NCBI GenBank assembly: GCA_019322485.1
Contig: JAHWIK010000029.1
Location: 1-48,834 of the forward strand
DNA from: Candidatus Woesearchaeota archaeon
GTDB taxonomy: Archaea; Nanobdellota; Nanobdellia; Woesearchaeales; JAHWIC01
Reading direction: 5' to 3'
Length of the DNA stretch: 48,834 nt
Every line of letters starts with the position of its first letter. Position 1 is the first letter of the stretch. Below, piece after piece: positions 26,924-34,975 of the stretch. The notes below the pieces were generated by a model. The model saw only the letters and a program-made list of their open reading frames with translations, was not told where the DNA came from and ran no database searches. A program made the translations under genes and the position numbers.

Positions 26924-28687
26924 ATGGCTTTAAGATTTGGGTGGAGATGCCTCTATATTTTGCTGATAATTCTAAGTTTAGTTATTGGAGCTTTTGCTGT
27001 GCAGGCACAACAGGCTCATCCTGCTGCTGAGGTTACGCCTGGAACTTTTGGCGAGGGCGATTATATTTTCCCGGGTATTAGTAAGCTTGGTGTTGGGACA
27101 ACTCCTACAGTGGCGTTAGATGTGAATGGTGATTTAGTTGTTAGCGGCAATGTCGGCATCGGAGAGACAAACCCTTTAGGTAAGTTACATATTGCTGAAG
27201 CTGATGCCTATATGCACACAAAATCGTGGTCAGCCCCAAAATCACTCTATTGGATGGTTCCTGACGATACATATGTTGGTTTTCTATCATCTGATGGTAA
27301 TTTGGGTACTGCAGGAGCTATTGCTATGAGATTGGGAAATGGCGATGGTGTTGGAGCTAATGCACAATATACCCTTTACAGTGAAGGAAGTGTTATCCAT
27401 CAAATTAAGGGTGATGGAACAGCTCATTTTTCAGGCAACGTCGGCATTGGGACAGCAAACCCCACACAAACACTAGATGTAAGTGGAAACATAATGGCAT
27501 CTGGCACAATCTGTGGTAGTGATGGGTGTGTTGGTGGTAGTCTTTGGACACTAATTGGCTCAGATATTCATTTTAATGAAGGCAAAGTCGGCATCGGAAC
27601 AGTAAATCCAGGTTATAAACTTCATGTAGAAGGCGACCCTTGTGATGGTGTATGGTGCGAAGAGCCGCTTATATATGCAAAAAGTACTGGAGTGGATGGT
27701 GGGGGATGGCCTATTGGAGCCGGAATCCTGGGAGAAGGTGTTCAGTATGGTGTTAAGGGTGTCGGTATAGGCTGGGGCACTGGTGTGTTTGGTCAAGGAG
27801 GACAGGACGGTGGCCCTGGTGTGTACGCCGTTAGTGATACTATGTGGGGCGACAATGCTTTGCGAGTTTATTCCTCATCTACTGCAGATTATGCTTGGGC
27901 TAATGGTCTATATGCTGAGGGTTGGTCCGGCGGTTATGCAAGTTGGGTCTATGGCATGCAGAGCTACGCTAATGCAGGTATTGATGGCACTGCCTATGGT
28001 TTGTACGCCTCTGGTTGGACAGGAGGGAGTGGTACAAGTTATGGCGTGTATGGCTCTGGAGGGGGTGCCGATACCAGCTATGGAGTGTATGGCTCTGGCG
28101 GAACACATGGTGTATACGGTTATAGCTGGGATGGACACGGTGTACATGGTTCTAGTTACTATGGTTATGAAGGATATTTTGAAGGCAGGAATAATTATGG
28201 AATGGTTTATATTGGAGGTCCGAGCGGAACTATTTTGCACCTTGGCAAAGGAGGTTCAGCTCAATGGGGAATCTTAACTGAAGAGATGGGTGCTGGCAAG
28301 TTTGGAATCTATGATTATGATGGTGCTAGTCAAGGATATAGGATGGTTATTGCTGCTGATGGCAAAGTAGGCATTGGAACATCATCCCCAACACAAAAAC
28401 TAGATGTAAATGGTCAGATTAGGATGAGAGGTGGCAGCCCTGGTGCTGGCAAGGTTCTGACCTCTAGTTCGGACGGGACAGGCACTTGGAAAACTTTGAG
28501 TGTGAGTCTTGAAAACTGTTTCGCTCTGGGGGTGAAGGGAGGTTGCTCTGTTACCAATGTATGGTCTTGGTCTATCTGTCCAAGTAACTATGTCGTAACT
28601 GGAGTTATGGCCTACTATGGGAGCGCTTGTGCTGGAAATGCTATAGGCTCGGTTCAATGCTGCCAGGTTGTAGTGAAGGCTGTATAA
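26924..28687 (+). CDS. Tail-fibre-like surface protein (VGIGTxxPxxxLDVxG repeats, YGVYGSG region)
   Basis: 587 residues. Membrane anchor/signal at 9-27 (YILLIILSLVIGAFAVQ). Four fibre motifs are seen: LGVGTTPTVALDVNGDLVV, NVGIGTANPTQTLDVSGNI, KVGIGTVNPGYKLHVEGDP and KVGIGTSSPTQKLDVNGQI. Between the third and fourth is a low-complexity Gly/Tyr stretch (about 300-420) with repeated YGVYGSG units. The C-terminus is Cys-rich (CFALGVKGGCS, CPSNYVVTGVMA, VQCCQVVV) instead of a phage S74 chaperone domain. Such repeats build trimeric beta-helical fibres in phage tails and bacterial adhesins, so a surface fibre or adhesin is inferred. Start supported by AAGGTGA. Confidence 0.78.
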   Translation: MALRFGWRCLYILLIILSLVIGAFAVQAQQAHPAAEVTPGTFGEGDYIFPGISKLGVGTTPTVALDVNGDLVVSGNVGIGETNPLGKLHIAEADAYMHTKSWSAPKSLYWMVPDDTYVGFLSSDGNLGTAGAIAMRLGNGDGVGANAQYTLYSEGSVIHQIKGDGTAHFSGNVGIGTANPTQTLDVSGNIMASGTICGSDGCVGGSLWTLIGSDIHFNEGKVGIGTVNPGYKLHVEGDPCDGVWCEEPLIYAKSTGVDGGGWPIGAGILGEGVQYGVKGVGIGWGTGVFGQGGQDGGPGVYAVSDTMWGDNALRVYSSSTADYAWANGLYAEGWSGGYASWVYGMQSYANAGIDGTAYGLYASGWTGGSGTSYGVYGSGGGADTSYGVYGSGGTHGVYGYSWDGHGVHGSSYYGYEGYFEGRNNYGMVYIGGPSGTILHLGKGGSAQWGILTEEMGAGKFGIYDYDGASQGYRMVIAADGKVGIGTSSPTQKLDVNGQIRMRGGSPGAGKVLTSSSDGTGTWKTLSVSLENCFALGVKGGCSVTNVWSWSICPSNYVVTGVMAYYGSACAGNAIGSVQCCQVVVKAV

Positions 28688-28718
28688 AAAACCAGAAAAT
28701 CACAAACAAAAAAATAAA

Positions 28719-29210
28719 ATGACAATCAAAAAATCTGTTTGCATTGGCATGTTTCTGTTGTTGCTTATTATAAGCTCTTTTGTTTGTTTTGGGCAAGAGC
28801 TTCCTGGGGAAATACCCGAGCCTCCTGAACGAGCACCTCCAGAAGAACCTCCTGAAGAATATGTTGTTGAGGACGAGCCTGAACCACCGCCACCTCCATC
28901 TGAGCCGCAGATTCCAGAAGATGCACTGCCTCCCCCATCAGGGCCAGAAGAACCTGACATGCCGGAGGAAATCAGGGAGCGTATGGAGAGGGCTAGAGAG
29001 GGAGCATTACCTACTGGAATAGAGCCTGGAGAAAGACCTCCTGAAGCTTTGGAGCCTACAACAAGACAAATCCCTGGAAGATATGAAATGCCTGATTATT
29101 CAGCTTTAGAACAAAAGGCCACTTACATCCTTACAGCAGTCATAATACTTTTCATACTTGTGTTAGGAGATATTGTTCTGAGGGTTGTTAAGTGGATAAA
29201 GGGAGAATAG
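28719..29210 (+). CDS. Pro/Glu-rich stalk-like membrane protein
   Basis: 163 residues. Signal peptide about 1-25 (MTIKKSVCIGMFLLLLIISS), then a Pro- and Glu-rich extended region (26-118), a short helical part (PDYSALEQKATY), a transmembrane helix (about 132-155, ILTAVIILFILVLGDIVL) and a basic cytosolic tail. It probably holds something away from the membrane. It follows the tail-fibre gene after 31 bases in the same direction, so it may anchor or present the fibre; that is inference from order. Confidence 0.7.
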   Translation: MTIKKSVCIGMFLLLLIISSFVCFGQELPGEIPEPPERAPPEEPPEEYVVEDEPEPPPPPSEPQIPEDALPPPSGPEEPDMPEEIRERMERAREGALPTGIEPGERPPEALEPTTRQIPGRYEMPDYSALEQKATYILTAVIILFILVLGDIVLRVVKWIKGE

Positions 29211-29273
29211 TTTTCTTTTTTGATTAACTTTATAAAATGGAATTAATTAATACTTTATAGGGAAGGTGATAGA

Positions 29274-29543
29274 ATGAAAAAACCGGACAAGCAAAAATTA
29301 ACACTCATGATCTTAGCAGTCTTATTGGTTCTTGCAATTGGTTATATTGCTTTGGACATGTATATGGGAGTGAAGCAAAGACAACAAATGGGAATTTTCC
29401 AGCAGGGAATGAGAGCTGGCTATGAGCAGGCAATAAAACAGCTAATGGAAAAGGCACCAGCATGCCAGCCTATTCCTGTTTATGCAGGCAACCAGACAGT
29501 AGAGTTTATTGCTGTTGACTGCTTGCAGCTAGCGCAGGAATGA
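29274..29543 (+). CDS. Small membrane-anchored protein, unknown
   Basis: 89 residues. An uncleaved N-terminal helix (about 9-29) is followed by about 60 exposed residues with two Cys (ACQPIPV and AVDCLQLA) and a helix rich in Gln/Met. A strong ribosome-binding site (GGAAGGTGATAGA) precedes the ATG at 29274. I recognise no family. It lies between the stalk protein and the exported Lon-like protease, all on the plus strand. Confidence 0.65.
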   Translation: MKKPDKQKLTLMILAVLLVLAIGYIALDMYMGVKQRQQMGIFQQGMRAGYEQAIKQLMEKAPACQPIPVYAGNQTVEFIAVDCLQLAQE

Positions 29544-29581
29544 GCAAAAGATATATTAAGGAATACTAAAATTCTATAACT

Positions 29582-31324
29582 ATGAAAAGATTAGCGTATA
29601 TCATATTCTTATTATTCCTGCTAGCAATACCTGCAGCTTTTGCTAAACAAGGCCATATGAGGCTGTTGGCTGTTAAGGAAGCTCCAGGTGGATTTAATGG
29701 AAGCATTGCTGATTTATACCTTGAAATCACAGACGGCACAGGAAGGGTCTTTCTGGATACATTCCCTTTAACAAAGGTTGATACGCAGCTTTCAACCAGA
29801 TTTGCAAAAGAAATAGCCTGCGATTATCTTGATGAAGATTGCAGTAAATTTGATTTCTTCTATATGATAAGGTCTGAATCACCAATAGTTGGAGGCCCAA
29901 GTGCAGGTGCTGCAATTACATTCTTGACAATGGCTTTGCTGGATGATATCCCCATAGACGAGAGCGCTACTGTTACTGGAACAATTAATTCTGGAGGCAT
30001 AATCGGGCATGTCGGCGGTATTAAGCCAAAGATTGATGTGGCAGCAGAATCTGGTTTAAAGAAGGTTTTGATACCTAAAGGTAGCGTAGTAAAGGAAGCC
30101 AATGAAACAGTAGACCTAGAAAAATACGCCAAGAGCAAGAATATTGAGGTGTTTGAGGCATCCACAGTTGATGATATGATTCATTTGTTTACTGGAAGGG
30201 AAATCAAAGAAGAGGGGAACCTTTCAATAGATGAAAATTATGCCCAGACAATGAAAGCATTGTCAATTAAGCTCTGCGGCAAGAGCACTGAGCTAAAATC
30301 AGAAATCATAAAGTTTGACCCTGAAAATAAAACAAATCTGACAAAAGCCAATGAGTTCTATAATTTGGGCATGGAGGCATTTAGCAAGGGATTGCATTAC
30401 ACCTCTGCATCTTATTGTTATGGTGCAAATGTGAGGTACAGGCATGCTTTGTACAATCAGGAGAATCTAACAGAATCAGCTATACATCAAATAATAAATT
30501 TTGCCCAGAGAGATGCAGCAAACCTAAGAAACAAGCTTCAGGGTTCGGAAATAGAGACAATAACTGACCTTGAGACCTATATGGTAGTTAATGATAGGTT
30601 AATAGAGGCTGAAAAATACATAGAAAAAACCTTGGAAAATATTAATGTCAGCGAACGCGCTTATTATCTGGCTTATGCAATGGAGAGGATATATTCTGCT
30701 TATTCATGGTTTGAGTTTCTTGCTCATGCAGGCAAAAAACTGAACCTAAATGAAGAAACCCTTAAGGTGTCCTGCCAGAATAAGATATCAGAGGCAGATG
30801 AACGATACCAGTATGTCAGCATGTTCATTTCTAAGACACCTTTGGAATCAACGCGCGATGCTATAGAGCTGGCTTACAAGGACCTTTATGCAGGAGACTA
30901 TCCATTATGCCTCTTCAAAGCAAGCAAGGCAAAGGCAGAAGCTGATGTCATACTGAGTGTGTCTAATATTGAGGAGGAACACACAGACATTCTATTGCAG
31001 CAAAAACTTGATGTTGCCAAGAAAAACATAGTAAGAGAGCTTAATGAAGATATTTTCCCTGTATTAGGATACTCTTATTATGAGTATGCAAACTCATTAA
31101 AAGAAGATGATAAATATTCAGCACTGCTTTATGCCGAATACGCTCTTGAGCTTAGCGGTCTTGATATATACTTCAAAGAAACAAAACGAGAATTTAAGCT
31201 GCCTGAAGTGCAAATCCATATAATACTGATGTTTGTTTGGGGGTTCCTGCTTGGGCTTATTGTTGGACTTCTTATAAAGATTAGGAGAGCCCATACAAAA
31301 GGCAAGAGAAGGAAACATAGATAA
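29582..31324 (+). CDS. Exported Lon-type (S16) serine protease, C-terminally anchored
   Basis: 580 residues. Signal peptide 1-21 (MKRLAYIIFLLFLLAIPAAF). The Lon proteolytic domain lies at about 28-208: the nucleophile Ser107 in SPIVGGPSAGAAITFL and the paired Lys150 in GHVGGIKPKIDVAAESGLK sit 43 residues apart, the same spacing as Ser679-Lys722 in E. coli Lon. A long helical domain (about 220-535) and one transmembrane helix near the C-terminus (about 546-566, IILMFVWGFLLGLIVGLL) follow, ending in a basic tail. No AAA+ domain is present, so it should cut only short or unfolded chains. The 31324 stop overlaps the next ATG (TAATG). Confidence 0.85.
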   Translation: MKRLAYIIFLLFLLAIPAAFAKQGHMRLLAVKEAPGGFNGSIADLYLEITDGTGRVFLDTFPLTKVDTQLSTRFAKEIACDYLDEDCSKFDFFYMIRSESPIVGGPSAGAAITFLTMALLDDIPIDESATVTGTINSGGIIGHVGGIKPKIDVAAESGLKKVLIPKGSVVKEANETVDLEKYAKSKNIEVFEASTVDDMIHLFTGREIKEEGNLSIDENYAQTMKALSIKLCGKSTELKSEIIKFDPENKTNLTKANEFYNLGMEAFSKGLHYTSASYCYGANVRYRHALYNQENLTESAIHQIINFAQRDAANLRNKLQGSEIETITDLETYMVVNDRLIEAEKYIEKTLENINVSERAYYLAYAMERIYSAYSWFEFLAHAGKKLNLNEETLKVSCQNKISEADERYQYVSMFISKTPLESTRDAIELAYKDLYAGDYPLCLFKASKAKAEADVILSVSNIEEEHTDILLQQKLDVAKKNIVRELNEDIFPVLGYSYYEYANSLKEDDKYSALLYAEYALELSGLDIYFKETKREFKLPEVQIHIILMFVWGFLLGLIVGLLIKIRRAHTKGKRRKHR

Positions 31325-31839
31325 TGAGATGCATTAAATGCAAGAGAAGAAAGCACCTGATAAATCTAGCCAGCTTAAAATCCATATGCAGGGATTGCTT
31401 CTGCAAAATAATAGAAAAGAGAATAAGGAAAAGAATAAGGCTGAATAAGCTGTTCAGAAAGGGAGACAGGATTCTTACAGAAGATAAATTATCGTTTTAT
31501 TTGATTAAGAAGATAATAAAGGATTTGCCTGTTAAGATGTTTCTGAAAAAACCAGCCAGTGCTAAGGTAAATAAAACCGTAATCAAATACACACTCGACG
31601 ATAAATTATCAGATTTCTTGGAGAATATCCTATTTGGAAAAAAGCCAAAAAAGCCCAAGCAGATAAGCATACTAGATGTTATTACTGATAATGAAGCTGT
31701 GCTCTTTGCAAAAATCAATAATATCCGGTTTAAGCCAAATAAAAAGCATAAAGATATAGTGACTTTGCTTGGCAGGCTTGAAAAGAAATATCCGGGAATA
31801 AGGTTTTCTTTGTCAAAAAGCATTTCTGAACTAAAATGA
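31324..31839 (+). CDS. Degenerate Ncs6/TtcA-like protein lacking the ATP-binding motif
   Basis: 171 residues, about half the length of Ncs6/TtcA tRNA-thiolation enzymes. The N-terminus MRCIKCKRRKHLINLASL...ICRDCF has the first zinc-binding CxxC pairs, then FRKGDRILTEDKLSFYLIKKI lies where the PP-loop SGGKDS should be, but that signature is absent. The C-terminal block NEAVLFAKINNIRFKPN...LLGRLEKKYPGIRFSLSKS matches the C-terminal part of the family. So it keeps the scaffold but should not activate tRNA with ATP. It could be a remnant, an accessory subunit or a repurposed RNA-binding protein. It overlaps the Lon-like gene by one base and the next gene by four. Confidence 0.6.
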   Translation: MRCIKCKRRKHLINLASLKSICRDCFCKIIEKRIRKRIRLNKLFRKGDRILTEDKLSFYLIKKIIKDLPVKMFLKKPASAKVNKTVIKYTLDDKLSDFLENILFGKKPKKPKQISILDVITDNEAVLFAKINNIRFKPNKKHKDIVTLLGRLEKKYPGIRFSLSKSISELK

Positions 31840-32807
31840 AAAAACCTGCAATATTATTGCTGTTTTTGGTTTTGGGCTGCACTAATTTAGCAGGAAACAG
31901 CACGAAATCAATCCCAAGAGAGTTCAGCCAGGATATAGAGGTTTATTTTTGTCCAAGGGACAGCTGCAGTACAAATCTAGCTAATTTTATTGCTGGTGCA
32001 GAAAAATCAGTTCACTGCGCTCTTTATGACCTTGAGTTAAAGGATGTTATTTCAGCTCTGCATGAGAAAAGCAAATACATGGATGTCAGGCTTGTAATTG
32101 ATAATGACAATGTTGAGGAACTGAATGGAAGCGGAGTAAGGATTGATGATTCAAAACAGTTTACACATAATAAATTTTGTGTTGTTGATGGAAAGGCTGT
32201 TTGGACTGGAAGCTTTAACCCAACAAATAATGGGGATAACTACAATAATAACAATGCAGTTGTTCTTTATTCAAAGTATTTGGCAGATAATTATGAGGAA
32301 GAGTTTGAAGAATTATGGAATCTTAATTTTGGCGATGGCAAAAGGGTTAAGCATGCAACAATTTCCCTCAATAACATAAAGATTGAGAATTATTTCTGCC
32401 CGGAAGATGAATGCGAAAAGAGGATTATCAATGTTTTGAGGACTGCAGAACAAAGTGTTTATTTTATGATATTTACTTTTACAAGCGAGCCTATAGCAGA
32501 TGCCTTGCTTTTTCTGGAGGATGTAGACATTAAGGGAATATTTGAAAAGAGGCAGGCAGGAAGCAAGTACAGCCAGTTTAATAGGATGAAGGACTTTGGT
32601 GTTGACGTCAGGGTTGATAGCAATCCCAGAACAATGCACCATAAGGTATTCATTATAGACGAGAAAATCGTTATTACTGGCTCTTACAACCCAACAAAAG
32701 CAGCAAATACAAAGAATGATGAGAATATACTAATTATTTATGATGAAGATGTTTCTGGGAAATATCTGGATGAATTCAATTATTTATGGCTAAACAAAAC
32801 TATATAA
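31836..32807 (+). CDS. Secreted phospholipase-D-like lipoprotein with two HKD motifs
   Basis: 323 residues. Lipoprotein signal MKKPAILLLFLVLGCTN with a lipobox ending in Cys15. Two PLD catalytic repeats: FTHNKFCVVDGKAVWTGSF (first HxK(x)4D) and TMHHKVFIIDEKIVITGSY (second), both complete. Each is followed by the usual Asn/Thr-rich NPT segment. Enzymes of this superfamily hydrolyse phosphodiester bonds in phospholipids or nucleic acids. An export signal suggests it acts on lipids or DNA outside the cell, possibly of another cell; that last point is inference. Its ATG overlaps the upstream stop, and its own stop sits inside the TATA box of the next gene. Confidence 0.85.
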   Translation: MKKPAILLLFLVLGCTNLAGNSTKSIPREFSQDIEVYFCPRDSCSTNLANFIAGAEKSVHCALYDLELKDVISALHEKSKYMDVRLVIDNDNVEELNGSGVRIDDSKQFTHNKFCVVDGKAVWTGSFNPTNNGDNYNNNNAVVLYSKYLADNYEEEFEELWNLNFGDGKRVKHATISLNNIKIENYFCPEDECEKRIINVLRTAEQSVYFMIFTFTSEPIADALLFLEDVDIKGIFEKRQAGSKYSQFNRMKDFGVDVRVDSNPRTMHHKVFIIDEKIVITGSYNPTKAANTKNDENILIIYDEDVSGKYLDEFNYLWLNKTI

Positions 32808-32808
32808 A
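32801..32808 (+). promoter_or_regulatory. TATA box of the ATP-grasp gene
   Basis: TATATAAA centred about 27 bases before the ATG at 32832; it overlaps the stop codon of the PLD-like gene. Confidence 0.55.
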
Positions 32809-32831
32809 CCATTAAATTTCTCGAGAAATAA

Positions 32832-33878
32832 ATGAAAACACTACTTGCTGTAGGCGATATGAGGGATTGGGACTCGTACAAGAAGTTTCACAAACAGAGA
32901 AGGCTATTCAAGAAATATAGGTTTGTGTTTAAGGCAGTTGATTATAAAGCAATCCTGAATGATAAGCTTCCGAAGATAAGGTCAAAGGAGATAATCATAT
33001 TTTTCTTCTTTCCTTTTGAATACTGGGATAAAAAAATCGAGACAAAGACCTATAAAGGTGTTTATGGAAATAAGTCATTTTATATAAAATTCAATGAATT
33101 CTGGAAGATAGTTACTGATAAGATAAATGACTGTTATTCTAACAAAAGGATTTCCTTTGTGAACAACCCTTCTGGGATAAGCCTTGACCGTGATAAAGAG
33201 GCAACTAAGAAGATACTCGCTAATGCAGGAATCCAGGTTTCTGAATCATACTTCATAAGAGATGTTGACAGGATGATGGAGCTGCTTGACCAGGGAAAAA
33301 AACTTTTTGTAAAGGTAAGATACGGCTCAATGGGCAAGGGGATTACTTATCTTGAGAAAGACAGGTGGCTCACAAACTTTAGGTTTAGGAATGGACGCAT
33401 TGTAAGCAAAAAATCAGATTATGGATGGACATTTAGCGAGATAACAGGCAATAAGAGGTTCTTGAGAGAATTATTGAAGCAGGACATAATCATAGAAGAG
33501 GCAATCAATCCCTGGTTGTTGAAGGGGAGAAAGTTTGACCTTAGGCTTTATGTATGTTTTGGTAAGGTTATTTATATTTATCCAAGGAGCAATGATACAA
33601 AAGAGATAACAACAAATATATCCCAGGGAGCAATAGGAGAAAAACAAAAGTTCTTGCATAGAATACCTAAAAGAATTCTGGATGAAGCAGTAAAAAGCGC
33701 ATTAAAGGCAACAAAAGCAATGAATCTTAATTTTGCTGGTGTTGACATAATGCCAAATATTGACTGCAAAAGTGTTACTGTTATTGAGGTCAATACATTT
33801 CCTGGCTTCCCTAAGGTGAGGATTTTCAATCTTGGAAAATACCTGGTAAAAGCAATATGCAAAAAATGGAAACACTAA
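32832..33878 (+). CDS. ATP-grasp ligase (RimK/glutathione-synthase-like)
   Basis: 348 residues. The ATP-grasp core is seen in KLFVKVRYGSMGKGITYL (nucleotide-binding Lys), IIIEEAINPWLL, KFDLRLYVCFGKVIYIYP and FAGVDIMPNIDCKSVTVIEV, ending in NTFPGFPKV. Members join a carboxylate to an amine, thiol or other acceptor with ATP. The substrate cannot be read. The next gene, a GNAT acetyltransferase, starts 22 bases before its stop, so the two are coupled and may modify the same target. Confidence 0.82.
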   Translation: MKTLLAVGDMRDWDSYKKFHKQRRLFKKYRFVFKAVDYKAILNDKLPKIRSKEIIIFFFFPFEYWDKKIETKTYKGVYGNKSFYIKFNEFWKIVTDKINDCYSNKRISFVNNPSGISLDRDKEATKKILANAGIQVSESYFIRDVDRMMELLDQGKKLFVKVRYGSMGKGITYLEKDRWLTNFRFRNGRIVSKKSDYGWTFSEITGNKRFLRELLKQDIIIEEAINPWLLKGRKFDLRLYVCFGKVIYIYPRSNDTKEITTNISQGAIGEKQKFLHRIPKRILDEAVKSALKATKAMNLNFAGVDIMPNIDCKSVTVIEVNTFPGFPKVRIFNLGKYLVKAICKKWKH

Positions 33879-34339
33879 AAATAAGGCAGGCAACTATGGA
33901 GGATTTTGATGGGCTTCTTAAGCTCAAGCTAGAGTCAAGAGAAGAAGCAACAAAGTTTAACAAGAAATTAGTTTCTATAGAAACCGTAAAAGACCGTTAC
34001 GAGCTGTACTTGAAGAAAGACTTAAGCAGCGAGTGGCGAGCAGTTTTCATTGCAGTTGATGACGGCAAAATAGTTGGCATGGTTCTTAGCAAAATATTCA
34101 GGTCAATGTATATACAGGGCCATGAAAGAACCGGCTATATAAGCAATCTTTATGTCAAGAAGGAATTTAGAAAAAAAGGAATTGGCAAGAAACTTACCCG
34201 GGCGGTTATTGATTGGTTAAAGTCAAAGGATACAACTGCACTTACATTAGAGGTTTATGAGGCAAACAAGCTTGCTCTTGATTTTTATCATCAGCTTGGT
34301 TTTAAGAATCATTCTGTGAAGATGGTTAGGGATATATAG
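33857..34339 (+). CDS. GNAT-family N-acetyltransferase
   Basis: 160 residues from the ATG at 33857; a second ATG at 33866 gives MKTLKIRQ-type spacing equally well. The acetyl-CoA motif is YISNLYVKKEFRKKGIGKKL (R/K-x-x-G-x-G/A) and the fold ends in LEVYEANKLALDFYHQLGFK. It transfers an acetyl group to an amine; the acceptor may be a protein N-terminus or small molecule. It overlaps the ATP-grasp gene and abuts the converging amidotransferase gene: their stops touch with no gap. Confidence 0.85.
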   Translation: MQKMETLKIRQATMEDFDGLLKLKLESREEATKFNKKLVSIETVKDRYELYLKKDLSSEWRAVFIAVDDGKIVGMVLSKIFRSMYIQGHERTGYISNLYVKKEFRKKGIGKKLTRAVIDWLKSKDTTALTLEVYEANKLALDFYHQLGFKNHSVKMVRDI

Positions 34340-34942
34340 TTATGCTGTTCTCTGTTGGTAAGCCTCTTTTTTTCGATAAACCCTGTTTAATATATTGTAC
34401 AGCATCTGTTCTGCATGGCCCCCTTTTTCTGGATGCCCCTGGATTCCATAATGCGGTTTGTTAGGGTGTTTTACTGCTTCTATAATTTTTCTATTCTTTC
34501 CCTGAGAGTCTTTTACATCGCTTTCAGCCAGGACCTCTAGAGAACCAGCGCGGGTAGCTGCATATCTGTGGTTTTTGAAGACCTGTGCTTCTCCACCAGA
34601 TCTTGTTTTGATGGTTTTATATCCTCTTTGGTAGGTTCCCATGTCTTCAACTGAGCCGCCGTAATGGTTGACCATAGCTTGATGGCCATGGCATATGCCT
34701 ATTACTGCACCTTCTGCATTATCTAAAACATATCCTAGGTTTGGGTCATCATACCTTCTTTTAGAACTTCCAGATAAAACAACAGCATCATAACCAGAAA
34801 CATCCTTTGATTTTACATCTTTTATATTGACTGTTTCTACATCTGCGGCTTTGCCTGCATGCTCACTTACTTTTCCCCTTAACTCTTTCATATACTGGGT
34901 TCCATTGTTGACAATAAGTACCTTCCTTGATTTTCCAGCCAT
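34340..34942 (-). CDS. Stand-alone class I glutamine amidotransferase
   Basis: 200 residues. Catalytic Cys in VIGICHGHQAMVNHYGG and the His/Glu pair in GIQGHPEKGG complete the Cys-His-Glu triad of class I GATases. AVVLSGSSKRRYDDPN matches the loop of GuaA/HisH-like members. There is no fused synthetase domain and none next to it. GMP synthetase is split into two subunits in many archaea, so GuaA small subunit is possible, but the HGH motif variation prevents certainty. Spacing to the downstream dehydrogenase-like gene is 33 bases and both run on the minus strand. Confidence 0.8.
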   Translation of the reverse strand: MAGKSRKVLIVNNGTQYMKELRGKVSEHAGKAADVETVNIKDVKSKDVSGYDAVVLSGSSKRRYDDPNLGYVLDNAEGAVIGICHGHQAMVNHYGGSVEDMGTYQRGYKTIKTRSGGEAQVFKNHRYAATRAGSLEVLAESDVKDSQGKNRKIIEAVKHPNKPHYGIQGHPEKGGHAEQMLYNILNRVYRKKEAYQQRTA

Positions 34943-34975
34943 AAAAGAAAAAATTAGATTTAGTCTATAAAAAGT

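Noticed and set aside
24533..28240. Many long alternative frames opposite Cys/Asp- and Gly-rich genes
   Set aside because: They are antisense shadows created by repetitive codons; none has promoter, start or family support.
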